Below, piece by piece: positions 9,770 through 23,009 of a DNA stretch of 64,000 nucleotides. The notes beneath the pieces are model-generated. The model was not told the DNA's origin. It ran no database searches and was given only the letters and a program-made list of their open reading frames with translations. How positions within the stretch are numbered: position 1 is the first letter of the stretch; every line of letters starts with the position of its first letter. The DNA comes from Ailurus styani (taxonomy: Eukaryota; Chordata; Mammalia; Carnivora; Ailuridae), in assembly GCA_002007465.1 (NCBI GenBank), contig LNAC01000162.1:792534-856533 (forward strand), in the 5' to 3' direction. The translations under genes and the position numbers were made by a program.

Positions 9770-11690
9770 GAAAAAATAAAAGAGATTTAGTAATTTGTGC
9801 CCAAATACATGAACTTTATGTGCACGGGCAAAATAGAAACTTTTTCTTAGACTTAACAGCACGGAAAATTCACAAGTTCATGGAACTTGTCTGAAGGAAA
9901 TTATAAAATCCGAAGAACCTTAGAATCTGTTTCACTTTACTGGACATCCTTAGATTTTCTCCTATAAAAACCTAGTGTTTGAATGTAAACAGAGAGTTTT
10001 GTGCTCTGCTGAGAAATTCGTGTAGCCTCCAAAATCAAGCACTAATGAAGTAATGGTATTTTCTAATGTAGTATGACATTGACTAATTAAGAATGTGTGA
10101 AAAATGGGTGTAATGATAACATAAATCTGGCATATCCAAAATTATTTAAAAAGCTTTTACTATATTGCTTGAAATTGAATCAAATTTTCCTAAAACACAG
10201 GTGAACAGTATTTTACATATTTATATATAGTTTTGTGTGTATCACAATATGGCTAGCAAACCTAAATGAATCTTATTGATGATTGAGAATCAGTGTTTTA
10301 GTTATGATTATATATGCTGATTACTATTACTCTAGCTATTGATGTAATTAAAGACAATACATTTTATTTTACTAAAAATGTAAGTTTTAGGTACAAAATG
10401 TAGACCTTGTACTGAATTTATACCTGACAAAGCCATAGGTTGTAAGTGCCCATTTAAAATAAATATTTTATGTCACTGTATTTCATCATAATTTGTCTTT
10501 CTTGAAAGTAGGTTTTTAGTTGCTTAAAGGTTCATACTGATGAATTTGATTCATTTTTATAGTGTTAAGTATTAAACTTTTTAATGTTAAGTATTAAGCT
10601 TTTCTAAATACATAGAAAGAAAGCTGAATAAACATCCTTAGCGCTAATGGCTGATACTTATAGAAGCAGTTGGTTGAAAGTGCAATGGTTTATTTGTTGT
10701 AAACCAAATTACATTTTTTTTAAAGGCAGACCAACCCTGTCCTTCAGGCTATAGCAAAGCAGGGAGACCTAAAAATAGTGTTTTTTGTTCGTTTTTGTTC
10801 TTCTTTTAGTTTGGTAAGTAATTTATTTTGAAATCTTAAAAAAAAAGAAAAAGAACACTTCAGTCACCATAAGAAAAAAGCGTCCTTAGTTGCCTTTCCC
10901 TTCTTCTACAGTTTGTGTATTTATTGGAATTATGCTGTGGAAGTGCATGATTTTTTTTTTCTTCAGTTTTTAGGGCCATGTAAGGTCTAAATCCGCATGG
11001 ACATAAGACTTTTTGTTGGGTAAGGTACTAGATGGAATCATTTTACACTTAGAACCAGAAGCTAAGCTAACCATCCTGGTGATAGGTCTATATGGTTGTA
11101 CTTCATTTTGATTTTTTTGGAATACTTAGTGGAACTATGGGGCCTGCCCTTGTTTCCTCTGATTTTCCTTTCTCCTAAGCTTCATCCTAACCTAGGATCG
11201 CTCGTTTGGCTCTGGCCTTGCTACCTATTGGCCTTTACATTGTCTATAATGGAATGCACGTTCCATTTCTCACCACACAGAGCCTTCACGATTCTGGCTT
11301 GCTCCCCTAGTTGACTGCTGGATTCTCTGATGACCCTAGTCTTTCTCTCAGAACTCTCTCCAGGGAGGTTGCTTCCCTTGCTGTGTCTGAATGAGGACAA
11401 GAAGGAGGCTTTGGCAAACCTGACAGCCAACAGTCCAGTCCAGACTTTGGTCATGTGATCTCTCAGCAGTTCCTCTCTGCAGCTCCAGCCTTCTACTTTA
11501 TGCCCACCGCTGCTACTCACTTTCCTTACTGTGGTTTGACCTATTGCCTACCGTCATTCTTGAGCTCTGCATCTCCAACATCACTTAATAGTTCTTCAGG
11601 GTTTTCAATACCAGTGACCGGTTTTTCAGCTTCTAACCTTGTAACAAACCTCCCTGGGTTCCATCCTACTCTCAGTTACCATAGTAATTT
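9770..11690. other. Single-copy AT-rich stretch
   Basis: About 1.9 kb without a recognised repeat or gene. It includes an imperfect 22-bp tandem duplication at 10563-10607 (TGTTAAGTATTAAACTTTTT / TGTTAAGTATTAAGCTTTT). From about 11130 base composition becomes more GC-rich, with modest frames on both strands (11221-11520 minus, 11455-11769 plus) that show no recognisable domain. Confidence 0.5.
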
Positions 11691-11699
11691 TCCTAGTTC

Positions 11700-12050
11700 A
11701 TGTCTCTGTTTTAAAATTGTCAGTGATTCCTCAAGGTCTGGCAAACAGAGTACCAAAACCTCAGTCTGACAGTTCTGCCGCAGCCCCCTAAATCATCCCC
11801 AGTTTACTTCCAAACACTTTTATTTCCCCACTGGCTAGGTATGCTTGATGATTCCAAGCCTGCTCCCCTTTTTTTGAAATGTCCACTTCCCACTGGTCTG
11901 CTTCATTTTAACCATGCTGTAGTGAAAACCTGACATAATCATCACCTTCTCAATGAAGCCTGTCTTGACTGTGTCATTGGGAAGTCCTCTCTCCTGTTCT
12001 CTCATGGTACTTAGTTCATACATTTTAAGTGATATTTATTATGCATTTTA
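11700..12050 (+). mobile_element. Probable old L2 fragment
   Basis: L2-like order: 'TCAGTGATTCCTCAAGGTCT', then 'TCTCAATGAAGCCTGTCTTG' (L2 'AGGAAGCCTTCCCTGAC'), 'CATGGTACTTAGTTCATACA' and a T/A-rich tail. Strongly diverged. Confidence 0.5.
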
Positions 12051-12126
12051 ATTTGTAATGCTTTGTTGGACTTATGATTGCATGAGATATGAGAAGGGGT
12101 CCTGGGCCTCAGGAAGAATATGTTAC

Positions 12127-12289
12127 TTTTTTTTAAATATTTTATTTATTTATTTGTCAGAGAGAGACAGGCAGAGGGAGAAGCTCCCAGCTGAGCAAGG
12201 AGCCCGATGCCAGACTCAGTCCCAGAACCTTGGGGTCATGACCTGAGCTGAAGGCAGATGCTTAACCAACTGAGCCACCCAGGCATCCC
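12127..12289 (-). mobile_element. Can-SINE
   Basis: Minus-strand SINE with poly(T) start, 'CAGAGAGAGACAGGCAGAGG' and the head 'CAACTGAGCCACCCAGGCAT'. The GA-rich body is shortened by an internal deletion. Confidence 0.9.
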
Positions 12290-12929
12290 TGTTATTGGTT
12301 TTATCTGGATTTTTAAATAATTTTTTTAAATGCAAATCCTAGAGAAAGACAAACTTACAGGGTTTGATCAGTGCAGTTGAGGAAATGAGTCTTTGAAGGA
12401 GAAGCAGCCAATTTTTGATCAAAGTTGGTCTAAGATAACTAATTTCTTTAATTTACATTGTTATACCTTTAGAGGTAAACTGCACTATGTAATTCTAAGA
12501 TTTTTCACCCAGTAGAAAAGGCAAAAGCAGAATGTGTTATCCAATTTTCGATTATTCAAGCGAATGAAAGCAGGAAATAGAGTATGTGATGAAAAATATT
12601 ATTACGGTCATCAGCACAACCAAGTTGCTAAGTCTTAGCAATGAATGGTTTTGATCCTTTCATTTTCTTTAACTGCTCTGGTATTTGTATAAAATAAAAA
12701 AAATTTTTTTTTCAGTGCACTGGGATACCATTCACAGCATGAGTACATGACACTTTTCTGATTAAATGTACTTGTTTGTTGGTGTTTCTATATTTGTTTA
12801 TATTTCTTTACATGTTCACTTTAATTTATCAGATTGTAAACTCATAAATGAGAAGAATAAACTAGTTCTTCAGAGGGAAAAAAAATCAATATTAGTGCAG
12901 CATTATATAGTAGAAAGTAGTAATGAATA
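12290..12929. other. Single-copy stretch
   Basis: Nothing recognised. An A/T homopolymer switch (AAAAAAAATTTTTTTTT) lies at about 12695-12713. Confidence 0.5.
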
Positions 12930-13165
12930 ACATTTAAAAGCATTGACTTTGGAGTCCACTGCCTGAATGTGGGTCTTAGCTCCACCACCTTTAGTTGTAT
13001 GACCTTTGTCTAATTACTTAACACATGTGAGTCAGTTTCCTCCTTTCTAAAATGGAGATAATATTTACTTCATACGATGAATGAGCATTAATGAGATAAT
13101 CCTTATAAAATGGTTAGGGAAGTACATAGCACACAATAATTGCTTCATAATGTTAGTAACATTAT
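12930..13165 (+). mobile_element. MIR SINE
   Basis: Nearly full-length plus-strand MIR: 'TTTGGAGTCCACTGCCTGAA', 'GTATGACCTTTGTC', 'CAGTTTCCTCCTTTCTAAAA' and 'TAATAATTGCTTCATAATG' like end. Confidence 0.8.
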
Positions 13166-14708
13166 TGTTACTGCTCTCTTAATAAATACGTTACAAGATA
13201 ATGCCACTAATAATTAGTGAAATTAAAAACAAAAGCACTGGGAGAAAATTTATTCTTTGTGATTATCAATAAACTGGGAAAGCCCAGCATTAAATAATTA
13301 AGAGCATGATTTCATTATTCTGCTTTGTTCTAAGATTTAGGGCGAGCAAAACCAAGAACTTAGTTACATGTGAGGACTAATGTTAAAGAAAAAGAAATAT
13401 TTTATTGAAATTCCAGTGATGTTTGTGCTATGTGAAAGAAACTAGACAGAATTATTTTAAAGGGGGAAAAATCACTTAAAAAAATCAGGCCTCTACTTCA
13501 AACAAAACAAGAAAAGTTAGAAAACAGTATGTCAACATAAACAAACTAGATAAATGGTACAGCTATATTTTTGCCCAAATCACAACTTGGATTTATGAGT
13601 TCTCCCAACCAGAACAATGAACAGCTGACAGCTTCTGTCTAAAGCAGATCCAGTTTGATGAAACTCATTAAGTTTTTTTTTTTTAAACTGAGGAAGTTTC
13701 CTTAAAAGTATTTGCATAGTTTAAAACAAGTTAAAGTTTTGTGAACACATGCAATTTAATATTAAAACCCATATAATTACTTTTCAAAGGAAAAATATGT
13801 CTACTGCTGTAGGAAATCTATAGGGAGGCTCTCTGTCAAGGGAAGACTGAGGACATGCTCTTCAGATGAGAGCTCGCTTCCTTTGCTCTGTATTTTGCCT
13901 TGAGAGGTTTGAATAGCCACTCTCTTGAGAGTTTATCTTTTTCTTTTTTTCAACTCACTACTTATCTATTCAGTAATGGGGCTGATGGGTAGAAAATAGA
14001 GGAGTAAAAGGGATTGCTTTTTTTATATATGAAATTGAAATTGGTAGAATTCAACAAATAGCAATTTCAATGTATAGGAAGATAAATCAACTACAGTTCT
14101 TTCAGAGACAACTCAGAAAATGGGTATGTGGTCAATTGTAAAGTAGAATCCTATATTATACATTTCTTATACCGAAGTGTTTCCTACTTGATGGGGAAAG
14201 AAAGGGTGTTCAATTCTGTCTGCTCTGGAGGCAACAATAAATACCTGACATCATCAGAATCCATTTCCTCTGAGGCACACTGCCTCTGGTTTGTGAGTAA
14301 TGCTTTTTATTTCAGTAGCTGTATTGAAGAAAGGAAGTTGCCCATCCCACTTTGGGCAGCTGCATGTTAAAATGAAATTCTAGTTTCATAGCTGCTGTTT
14401 AGGCCCTTAAGAATTGTGAGTAGAGGTACGAGTAGCAGACTTTAAAGCAGTAGAATTCCGGAGATCATTTTGCCTAGTATATTAATTTACATAAAAGGAA
14501 AATGAAATTTAGTGGCTTACCAGTAGTCCTACAACTAATGGCAAGGTGTTAGATATGTGGAACAACTTAAAGTACTCTTTACTCATCCATATGATTTCCA
14601 CAAGAATAATGCAGGATAGGGAAGGCATTCATTAGGGACTGCCTTTCAAAAATGGATTGTTATCAAATGCTATACTTTTGAGACATATTTTTTGAAATAA
14701 ATATTTTA
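13166..14708. other. Single-copy stretch
   Basis: About 1.5 kb with no recognised repeat, no domain-bearing frame and no RNA gene. An 80-codon frame at 14128-14370 has no recognisable features. Confidence 0.5.
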
Positions 14709-14899
14709 GGGGCACCTGGGCGGCTCAGTTGGTTAGGCAACTGCCTTCAGCTTAGGTCATGATCCCGGGGTCCTGGGATCGAGCTCTGCATCGGGCTCCC
14801 TGCTCAGTGGGGAGCCTGTTTCTCCCTCTCCCTCTGCTGCTCCCCCTGCTTGTGTTCTCTCACTCTCTGTCAAATAAATAAATAAAATCTTAAAAAAAT
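14709..14899 (+). mobile_element. Can-SINE
   Basis: Plus-strand SINE beginning GGGGCACCTGGGCGGCTCAG and ending AAATAAATAAATAAAATCTT plus A-run. Similar AAATA-TATTTTA sequence on both sides suggests the target-site duplication. Confidence 0.93.
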
Positions 14900-15499
14900 A
14901 TATTTTATGATGAATTATAGGGAAAAATAGATTTTGTCCTTGTAATCTCTCCTTTTGTATAATATTCCTCAGTTGTATCTAATTTTGTATTTCCAAATTC
15001 TCCAAAAGTTTAAAAGTGTAGGTTACCTCGGTAATGAGAAAAATCGACTCCAAAGGAAGAAGAAAGCGTATACAAAGTATGATACCCAGGTACAAACAGG
15101 GGATAAAACAAAATACCGTAGATTGGCCAATTGATAAAATGTACAATCGTATAATTTCTGGGATCCTGTTAAGATGAATGATGTTACTTTAATAAAAATG
15201 TAAATATTTAAATATTTTTACTTAAAATGAAATGATGTAAAATGAGAAGATAATTCCACTTCAAAGATGAGATGGTGAATTCTGAGTTTTATTGATAGTA
15301 ACCAAGGAATTAAATAGTCACTTTGAAGGTCATTTTGCTCAGTTTGGAGAAGGAATGTTCAGTTCTTGTTCTCTTAATTTTCTTTGAGCAAAGAATAAGG
15401 GTGCCATTTCTAAAAATTTCAGATGAAAACTATACATGCTTATAATGAATTTGAATGTATTGTGATAATCAAGAAAAAAAATAAACTTTACTATCCCCA
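14900..15499. other. Single-copy AT-rich stretch
   Basis: No gene or repeat recognised between the SINE and the next L1 remnant. Confidence 0.45.
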
Positions 15500-16300
15500 A
15501 ATTAAAATTTTTATATAATAATGGAAACTATGAGAAAAGCTAAAAGCCACATTAGTCTGAGAGAAAACAACATATATGACAAATCAATATTTGTTTGGTA
15601 TTTTACAAAATCAATTAGAAAAGTGGAAATAAGCCAATGGACCATGGAATGGGTGAATGATAAGTAAATTTAAAGGCAAGGAAATCTAAACAATATTAAT
15701 GCACTAGTATTCAAGAAAATGCATCAAATAAGAAAGAGAAAACCACTTCGAGTCCACTAACAAAATTTAAGATTTTAGGCAATATTATGCATTAGAGAAT
15801 ATTTGGTGGGGAGTTGGGTGGGGCTGAATGTCTGTATAGTGGGTAAAAGTGTACATTGGTACAGTTCTTTTGGAAAAGTATTTGACCATGTCTAGTGATG
15901 CTGGACATATACACTGAGTCAGAAATTTCTGCACATAAGCCCGAAGAGACATGTTCACATATGTTCACTATAACATTGTTATGATGAAAAACAGGAATAG
16001 CTTATATAATAATACGGTATGTTCATGGATGGATATAACTAGACAAACCATGGCCTAGATATACATATATATGTCACAAGGACAGATTCCCCTAAGCAGA
16101 ATTTTGAGCAACAAAGCAATGTACTGGTAGTGTAGAAAGTGCACATAAGTGAAAAATAGTTCCATTTGTGTCAGTTATGAATATTTACAATAAATGATTA
16201 TGAAGTAGTCAGGGATTGATTAAAGCATGGGCTGGAAGAACACATAGCAGATTGAGGAAGGGATGGTCACAAATGGAGAAAACAAAAGATTAAAAAATTA
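15500..16300 (+). mobile_element. Old L1M ORF2 end/3' UTR
   Basis: Degraded plus-strand L1M. Segments in L1 order include 'TCAAGAAAATGCATCAAATA', 'AAAACCACTTCGAGTCCACT' (L1 'ACCACTTCACACCCACT'), 'TTGGTACAGTTCTTTTGGAA' and 'TGTTCATGGATGGATATAAC'. All frames are broken. Confidence 0.6.
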
Positions 16301-16484
16301 CAAACCCCTGTACAGAATAAGACATTTTAAAAAATGTGAATGACTACTGGACTGTGAATGAGAAAAAAAAAACTAGGTTTAGGTCTTGTTCTGCTACTAG
16401 CATAACTTAGGCTGTCTGGCTTCTCTTCAAAACAAGATGATATTAGGCCATCTTAAATGTTTTGTCCAAACTTAAAAATTTTAT

Positions 16485-16675
16485 GAGCTTTGAGCTGTGT
16501 GACACTGGGCCCATTTTGGAAACATTCTTTGTCTTAGTTTACTCATCTGTAAAATGGGGTGAGTAGTAGTACCTATTTACTAGGGTTATTTTGAAGATTA
16601 TATTGCAATAATTCATGTAGAGCACTTGGCTCTGTGCTTGACAGAGATCATCGCTCAATAAACATAAGTTACTAC
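16485..16675 (+). mobile_element. MIR SINE
   Basis: Plus-strand MIR: 'TTAGTTTACTCATCTGTAAA' then ATGGGG, 'GAGCACTTGGCTCTGTGCTT' and 'GCTCAATAAACATAAGTTAC'. Confidence 0.85.
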
Positions 16676-16905
16676 AGACATGACTTTAAATTTGAAATTC
16701 ATGACACAGATCAATTATGGGATGGATGCTTTAATCATTAAGATTATTTTCCTCTTTAGAGACTTCTTTTAGATAAGTTTTTCCAGGATATTACAATAGA
16801 CTTGGTATATTTGTGACTCCCAGGGACTTATGTCGTATATAAAATAAGATGGTTATACTTTTTCTAAATGTCACTTATACTGTAGTTTTTAATCTGGAAA
16901 GGAAA

Positions 16906-16962
16906 AAAAATATATATGCATATATATGCATATATGCATATATATATATACCTATATATGAG
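16906..16962. repeat. (TATATGCA)n / (TA)n repeat
   Basis: Alternating TA with periodic GC steps (TATATATGCA units); likely length-polymorphic. Confidence 0.8.
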
Positions 16963-16999
16963 AGATAAGGAAAAATTTTAAATGTGTTATATGGGATTT

Positions 17000-19984
17000 T
17001 TTTTTCTATCAGAAGGTCTATCAGAAGGGAGACTGTACTTGAACCATGTCCTTTATTAAGTCTGCTGATTGTTATGCTTAAATATATACTCACTTGAGAA
17101 GAGTGAAAATATATTTTATTGAGAAAACAGTATTTAATCATGTAACAAGAGAATGGAGACACGGAGTACTTCCAGGGTAGACCTGACTTAATTCTCAGAT
17201 ATAATTCAGTAAAATATAGATTTCTTAAATGAGAAGATTTGACAATGTGCATAATTTAATTGTACAAAGACAAACTCCACTCTGAATGTCTTTTTGGCAA
17301 ACGAAGGCCCATTAAGGCATGTTTCAATACACGCTCTGGGGTGGAGAGTGGGGAGGGAGGGAGGGACAATTTGTAGTACACTGTATCTACTTTATGGCTA
17401 CTGATTTTAAACAATTTCAGATTACCCTTATTGTCTAATCATATGTTTGGGAGGATGGGCTATTTATGAGATGTTAGCTTTCCAGATGCTCGAACAATGT
17501 GCTTTAAATGCTGTATTCATAAACCAGCCCCCAAAATGTGGCAGATTAGCTGTTTCTAATCTTTGAATTCAGAACAAATGTTAGAAAAAGGAACACTTGC
17601 AGATCTGTGTAGTCTCTATTACCTCATTAAAATGTATTTATAAATGAAGTAGACGGAGGAGCAAATGTCTGCACTAAACATTACTACTTCATTAATATTT
17701 TTTTATTACAAAAGCACTTTCTATGAAATCTGTCAGCCTGAAGGAAATAAGTGAATCAGTTGTCTTTCATTTTTGTGTTTTGTTTATTTTCTCTGATATG
17801 CAAACGCAAGTTTAAAAGAAATGTTTTAGCAGTAAATATGACCTCAGTGAAATAAAAAAGAGCAGTAGCATGTGACTGGAACAACATCTGGTTCAAAGTA
17901 GGCATAATGCTAGGATTTAAGTGAGTAAATCGTCTGAACTTGAACAAGTTTCTATTTTTCTTAAATGTGAGGTTTCTGTGTTAGTAGAATATGTTACGAT
18001 AGGCTTCGTGCCTAAGGGTAATTCCTTAAAAGGCTTTTTGTTGTATCAAGAGTAGCTAGAAACAAGGGGACATACAAACAAACCTTTCCTTTCCCCTCCA
18101 AATTAGAAGTTTTGTTTAAAATGCTTTGGTTGATCCTTTTATAAATTATATTCCCCTTTGGATACGTTAAGCCTTCATTTTTATTTCACCAGGAAGCACC
18201 TATGACATTTATTGGCATGTGTAATCTGAGAAAAACTCTCTTCTGAAACCCAGAAAAGAACATTTTTCTTTGATTCCTCATTAAAGAAGACTGGAGACTC
18301 ACTGGATTTTAGAACAAAAAGTATTATCTCTTTTTGGAAGATTCTCATACTGCATAAAATTTTAAAACATGAACATTCCAGTCCTCCCATGGGATACAAC
18401 ATTAATCTGAAAGGGTCCCCTGTCAAGGGGATTAATTCTCTGACTTTTCAGTACATACTGACATACTGAATTGATTACTGAGTTAGTGTCCAGTTGGACT
18501 AAATACTATGTTGTCATCAGTACTAACATATGCTAGGATGTTTGTAGCCACAAGGCTCACAAATTAAAACTAACAAACAAAAAGGCATGATATATCCTAA
18601 AGTGTCTACCTAGTGATTTTGTGTGGCTGATTGTATAACTATCCCCAAGACACCTAGAATGGCAACCAGTTAAAGAAGATACTCAACAGTTTTTGATAGA
18701 ATAATTTCATGGTACAGTGAATACATTTCTTGAATGGGAATGTGGTCTGTTGGGTTAGTCAAGTGGTTGTTTGTTTATCAAGTAACATTTTGACAAGTCA
18801 TTGGATACATGGATTATAATTGGAGAGACTAACATTGTGCCTGATTATTTGAATAGGACCCTGATCAGAAAATGAGAATTGACTCTACTAAATTGATTTC
18901 CCCTGGATGGAGCTCATTCAGCAGGGAAGGGAAGGGAGGGGGACCACCATGTGTTGGTGCTACTTGAAATAATGGTGGTTAGAGTTTTGGAGGGGGATGG
19001 AAGAGTTAAGAATCAAGCTTATTTTTTAAATTATTTTGGTTGTTCAAAATGGTAGAATATAGCTCCTACCTTTAATTTTCATAAATGGAAAATTGTGAAA
19101 GCTTGTTTTGGAAACTTGGACAAAACATTATTTAGCTTAGTCTGCTACTACTAAGTTTGATCCTTGTAGACTTTGGCAGAAGGTAGCAAGTGTGACAGAG
19201 GCTGTTTCTCTGAAATGAATAAAGGAACATTAAAACATTCAGATCCTATTACTTCCATTTAAAAACTTTCCAAATACAGAATTGCTGCACTATCAGCATA
19301 GCTGATAACTCACTTAAAATTCACACAAACTGATTAAAAAATGCAAAGGCCTCAAGCATGGCATTCCAACTGTGCATATTCTGATTATACTGAATGCATG
19401 CAGTGTGTGTTTGAGGAATGTGTCAGTTTATGAAGAACTGGGGGAGTTTCTAAGGCTTAACCTCAGAGTTCTCAAATTGAACATTTGGAGAGCCAAAATA
19501 CACAATGGAAAATACACACAATCTTGCTGTTTCCAATTAGAAGTGGGCTCCTGTTTTTTTATTTTTTACTTCAGCAGGTGGCTATTCATCATTAAGATGA
19601 AAAATGTTTATTAATGTGAATATGATATTTTTTGAGATATTTACAATTGGGAAACATAATCTATAAATATTCCTCCCCCCCCCAACAGTTTTATAATGGT
19701 CTTATCCTATTGTTTCTGTCCTCTGACCTATTACTAAAGATCTTTACAAAGGTGGACTTGTCAGCTTATGGGTTCTTTTTTCTGTCAGCTCTAGGGTTAT
19801 GTAATAAGGACAGTGTCCCACTAAAGAGTGTTTGTATTTGACCCAGTTTACTAGTGTAGTACAAAGGAAGTGGTGGGTACTCATTCAATGATTTTGTCAT
19901 TTGTATCAATCTGAAGGGATGAAGACCCTGGGTATTTTAAAATTATGAGCCTTGTTTATATTTTTTAATCACATGTATACTTTA
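17000..19984. other. 3-kb repeat-free block
   Basis: The longest stretch without any recognised transposon. No open frame exceeds about 80 codons and none shows a domain. A G/A-rich tract (GGGAGGGAGGGAGGGAC) lies at about 17352-17368. The part from 17400 to 17750 is rich in TAAT/ATTA motifs and looks like candidate conserved non-coding DNA, which cannot be shown from one genome. Confidence 0.5.
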
Positions 19985-20212
19985 ATATATTCACATTTGA
20001 GAGATGCCTGGGTGGCTTAGTCAGTTAAGCGTCTGCCTTCGGGTCAGGTCATGATCCTAGAGTCCCAGGATCCAGCCAGGCACCACATTGGGCTTCCCCT
20101 GCTCCGAGGGGAGTCTGTTTCCCTCTACCACTCTCCCCACGTGTATGTGCGCGCGCTCTCTCTCTTCTGCAAGTAAATAAATAAGATCTTTTTAAAATAT
20201 GTTCACGTTTGA
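19984..20212 (+). mobile_element. Can-SINE with 17-bp target-site duplication
   Basis: Plus-strand SINE body at 20001-20195. Flanks are AATATATTCACATTTGA (19984-20000) and AATATGTTCACGTTTGA (20196-20212), two mismatches. A GTGCGCGCGCTCTCTCTC tract sits before the tail. Confidence 0.93.
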
Positions 20213-20454
20213 ATAGTTTTTCTTTTGCATTTTTCTGTGAACATATGGGCTATGGAAATTACTAACATTAAAAATAACTTATGAGTCCACTTTTGATAAT
20301 TACCGTGTATCAAAATGGGGTATTTCTGATACTCTTTGTTTACAGAATGGCAGGTAATCATTGAAATGCAAACCACAAACTTGCATAATGAAAAATTATG
20401 TAATTCCCTAATGGTATTGTCACTTACAGTATTAAAATGGAAAGTCAAAATGGA

Positions 20455-20645
20455 AGGTAATATTTAGTGAGTGCCTATGGGTTACCAAGTGCTGGGCTCA
20501 GTTTTTCACATAGTATATTCAGTTATTTCCATGTGGATTCTTGGCAAAGTCAAGTAACTTGTCCAAGGTTATCCTGCCTATAAATCCAGGAATTCAAGTC
20601 TATTTGAATTCAAATGTGATTTTTAAACCTGGACTGCACTATTTG
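20455..20645 (-). mobile_element. MIR SINE
   Basis: Minus-strand MIR: 'GAGTGCCTATGGGTTACCAA', 'CAAAGTCAAGTAACTTGTCC' (MIR 'GTTAAGTAACTTGCCC'), 'AAGGTTATCC' and 'CAGGAATTCAAGTC'. Confidence 0.75.
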
Positions 20646-22360
20646 CAATCTTGAATTAGTCTCTTACATACTTTACTTTTGACATAACTTTAAATTTCCC
20701 TTGGGTTTGTATAGATATCTTTATTCTTCACAGAAATATCCAGCTCTTCTTTAGTTAGATGCCCCTTTAAGACTGTGGTGGGACTGAACCAAGAACTTTG
20801 GGAGTATTTTCTTAGTCTCAAGAATCCGTAAAGAATGTCCTTTTTGCATCCTAACTGCTTGTGGGATATTCCCTAAACAGAATAGTTTCCAGATATGCAT
20901 GAACAAAACCCAGGATTCTGTACTTAGAGCAACATTTTAAAAAATGTTGATGAAAATGTAGATATTATGTACCTAAAGTAAAGGGCAGAACATTAACTGC
21001 CTGCAAACGTAGTGATTGCTTTCTTCCTTTGGAAGCTAAGGATCTCTCTGCATGAGATTTTACTTATAAACAATGCTGTTTCTCTTACAGGAGGTTCATC
21101 ATAAGGTCATCTTTTGACCAGATTGAAGCACTAAAATAATTATTGCTCTATTAACATGCTAGACCAATGGCAAAACCATTTTGGATCTGAGCCTTTATTT
21201 GCTGATTTAGAAAGGCATAAAGTAAATATTGGCTCAAAAGAAATATTCACAAAATGTAAAAAAAGGTTGTATAATGTGCGTAGAACAAAATTCAGATCAT
21301 TTCTGGCATATCACTTGGAGAATTTTGTATAAATCATACCTACGTCATTTGTTTTGAAGCTACTAAACTTGATCTGTGACTGATTATTTTCTATAGCTCA
21401 TGTGTAATGAATACTTGCAGTCAGATGACTGGGTATTATTTATTCAAAAGATTGTACAAGAAAAACAGATTGCTTTCTGTGGTGACCTGGGAGGCCAAAA
21501 ACATTGAAGATCCGGGTAGTACATTAATCATGAAATTTAGAAAGAAAAACAATTGTATAGCAAATAAATCTGCTCATGGAGTTAGTTGTAAAACCTGGTT
21601 GCTATGCTGAGTTACTATTACGGGTATCGATCGCTATTTCTACGGCAGGATAGATGATTGCACGAGACTGGTGGTCACCGTGGGGCGATGAACGCAACAT
21701 GTTTAAAAGGCTGCTATGACTATAAAGTCTGTGTTTGAGGAGGCTGTGTGTGGGGGGATGTGTGCGCACACACGTGCTCTCACATGAGATCTGCAGACGT
21801 TCCATGTGGAGGAGGCTCATTGTTTAATCCAGAAGCACTTGGCATTGCTATGTTGAAATCAGAAGTTTGCATTATTTGAACTATCGTTTGTTTTAATGTT
21901 CTTTCATCAGTAATTTTTAAAAGAAGGGTTGAAGAATTAGTGTTCAAGAGTGAGTTTGTGAACCTTTTTTTCTTTGTGTTGCTTTATAAGCCCTCAATGG
22001 ATATAAAGGCTTTAGTGTGTCCATGATCATGCTTCCTTTTAAACTGAAGTTCTCTGTTTAATTTTATAGGTCAATGTATAGTCAAGAGTGAGTAGAATGA
22101 GAACTTAATTTGAACTGTATTCACACTTAAAAGTCACTGTCTTATTCAGATATATTAGAGAATTAGTGCTAGTATAATAATCAGGATGTAGCAAAGCACC
22201 TGGTACCTAAACACGGCAGTGAATATGCATTGCATGTTGGTTGAACTGTGGTCACTGGGTGTCTAACTCACATACAAGTACTGCGTGATGCTGGTTACCA
22301 TATAATTCTGTCCTCTCATTATTCTTCCTTCTCTTAGCTTATTTCCTTTCTGATCATCTT
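20646..22360. other. Single-copy stretch with a CpG cluster
   Basis: No transposon recognised. 21620-21690 holds eight CpGs in about 70 bases ('TACGGGTATCGATCGC' and onward), unusual for this CpG-poor window. A TATA-like CTATAAAGTC follows at about 21719. A GT-rich/CA-rich stretch at 21746-21782 includes GTGTGCGCACACACGTG. Confidence 0.45.
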
Positions 22361-22586
22361 TAAATGTCTATTCTTTTTTTTTTAAGATTTTATTTATTGA
22401 TTTGGCAGAGAGAGACACAGCAAGAGAGGGGATACAAGCAGGGGGAGTGGGGGAGGGAGAAGCAAACTTCCCACTGAGTAGGGAGCCTGATGCGGGACTT
22501 GATCCCAGGACCCTGGGATTGTGACCTAAGTCGAAGGCAGATGCTTAACGACTGAGCCACCTAGGCACCCCTAAATGTCTATTCTT
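22361..22586 (-). mobile_element. Can-SINE with perfect 15-bp target-site duplication
   Basis: Minus-strand SINE (22376-22571) flanked by identical TAAATGTCTATTCTT at 22361-22375 and 22572-22586. The right copy is followed by AA, giving TCTT/AA, a typical L1 endonuclease site. Confidence 0.95.
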
Positions 22587-23009
22587 AACTGTCTTCTCAA
22601 TCTACACAATCTTTCTTAGAGAATATAAGAAAACTATCTTGAATTCTAAAAACCTAAATTCGTAAGTTATTTGTAAGTAAATTTGTAAGTAATTTGTTAC
22701 TAAGTTTAGTAACTTCAAAACAAATGACGTTTTGAATTTAAACCCTAAATTCTCTTCTGAACTTCAGCATATTTCCCATAACTCTAAATTCTGTAATGAA
22801 CATCTCTAAGCATACTACACTGGCATTTTAAACTCAGTTGCTGTTTACAAGCCCCATCCCCACCATATTTTGTTGTTTGCAATCATCTGGTTGCTGAGCC
22901 CTGCTCACTCTACTTCCTTAAGTGTCTCTTTCCTCTGATCACAACACTTGAAGACTGTTGTAATTACATGTGAACTCTTTTTCCTGACTCCTGTCTTTTC
23001 TTGGTAATA

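Noticed and set aside
17346..17375. G-quadruplex promoter signal
   Set aside because: The GGGAGGGAGGGAGGG tract is short and isolated, with no CpG enrichment or transcript evidence; listed only as part of the stretch.
21070..21130. Possible exon after 'CTGTTTCTCTTACAG'
   Set aside because: A good-looking splice acceptor, but the following sequence has no sustained frame and no clear donor; acceptor-like strings are frequent by chance.
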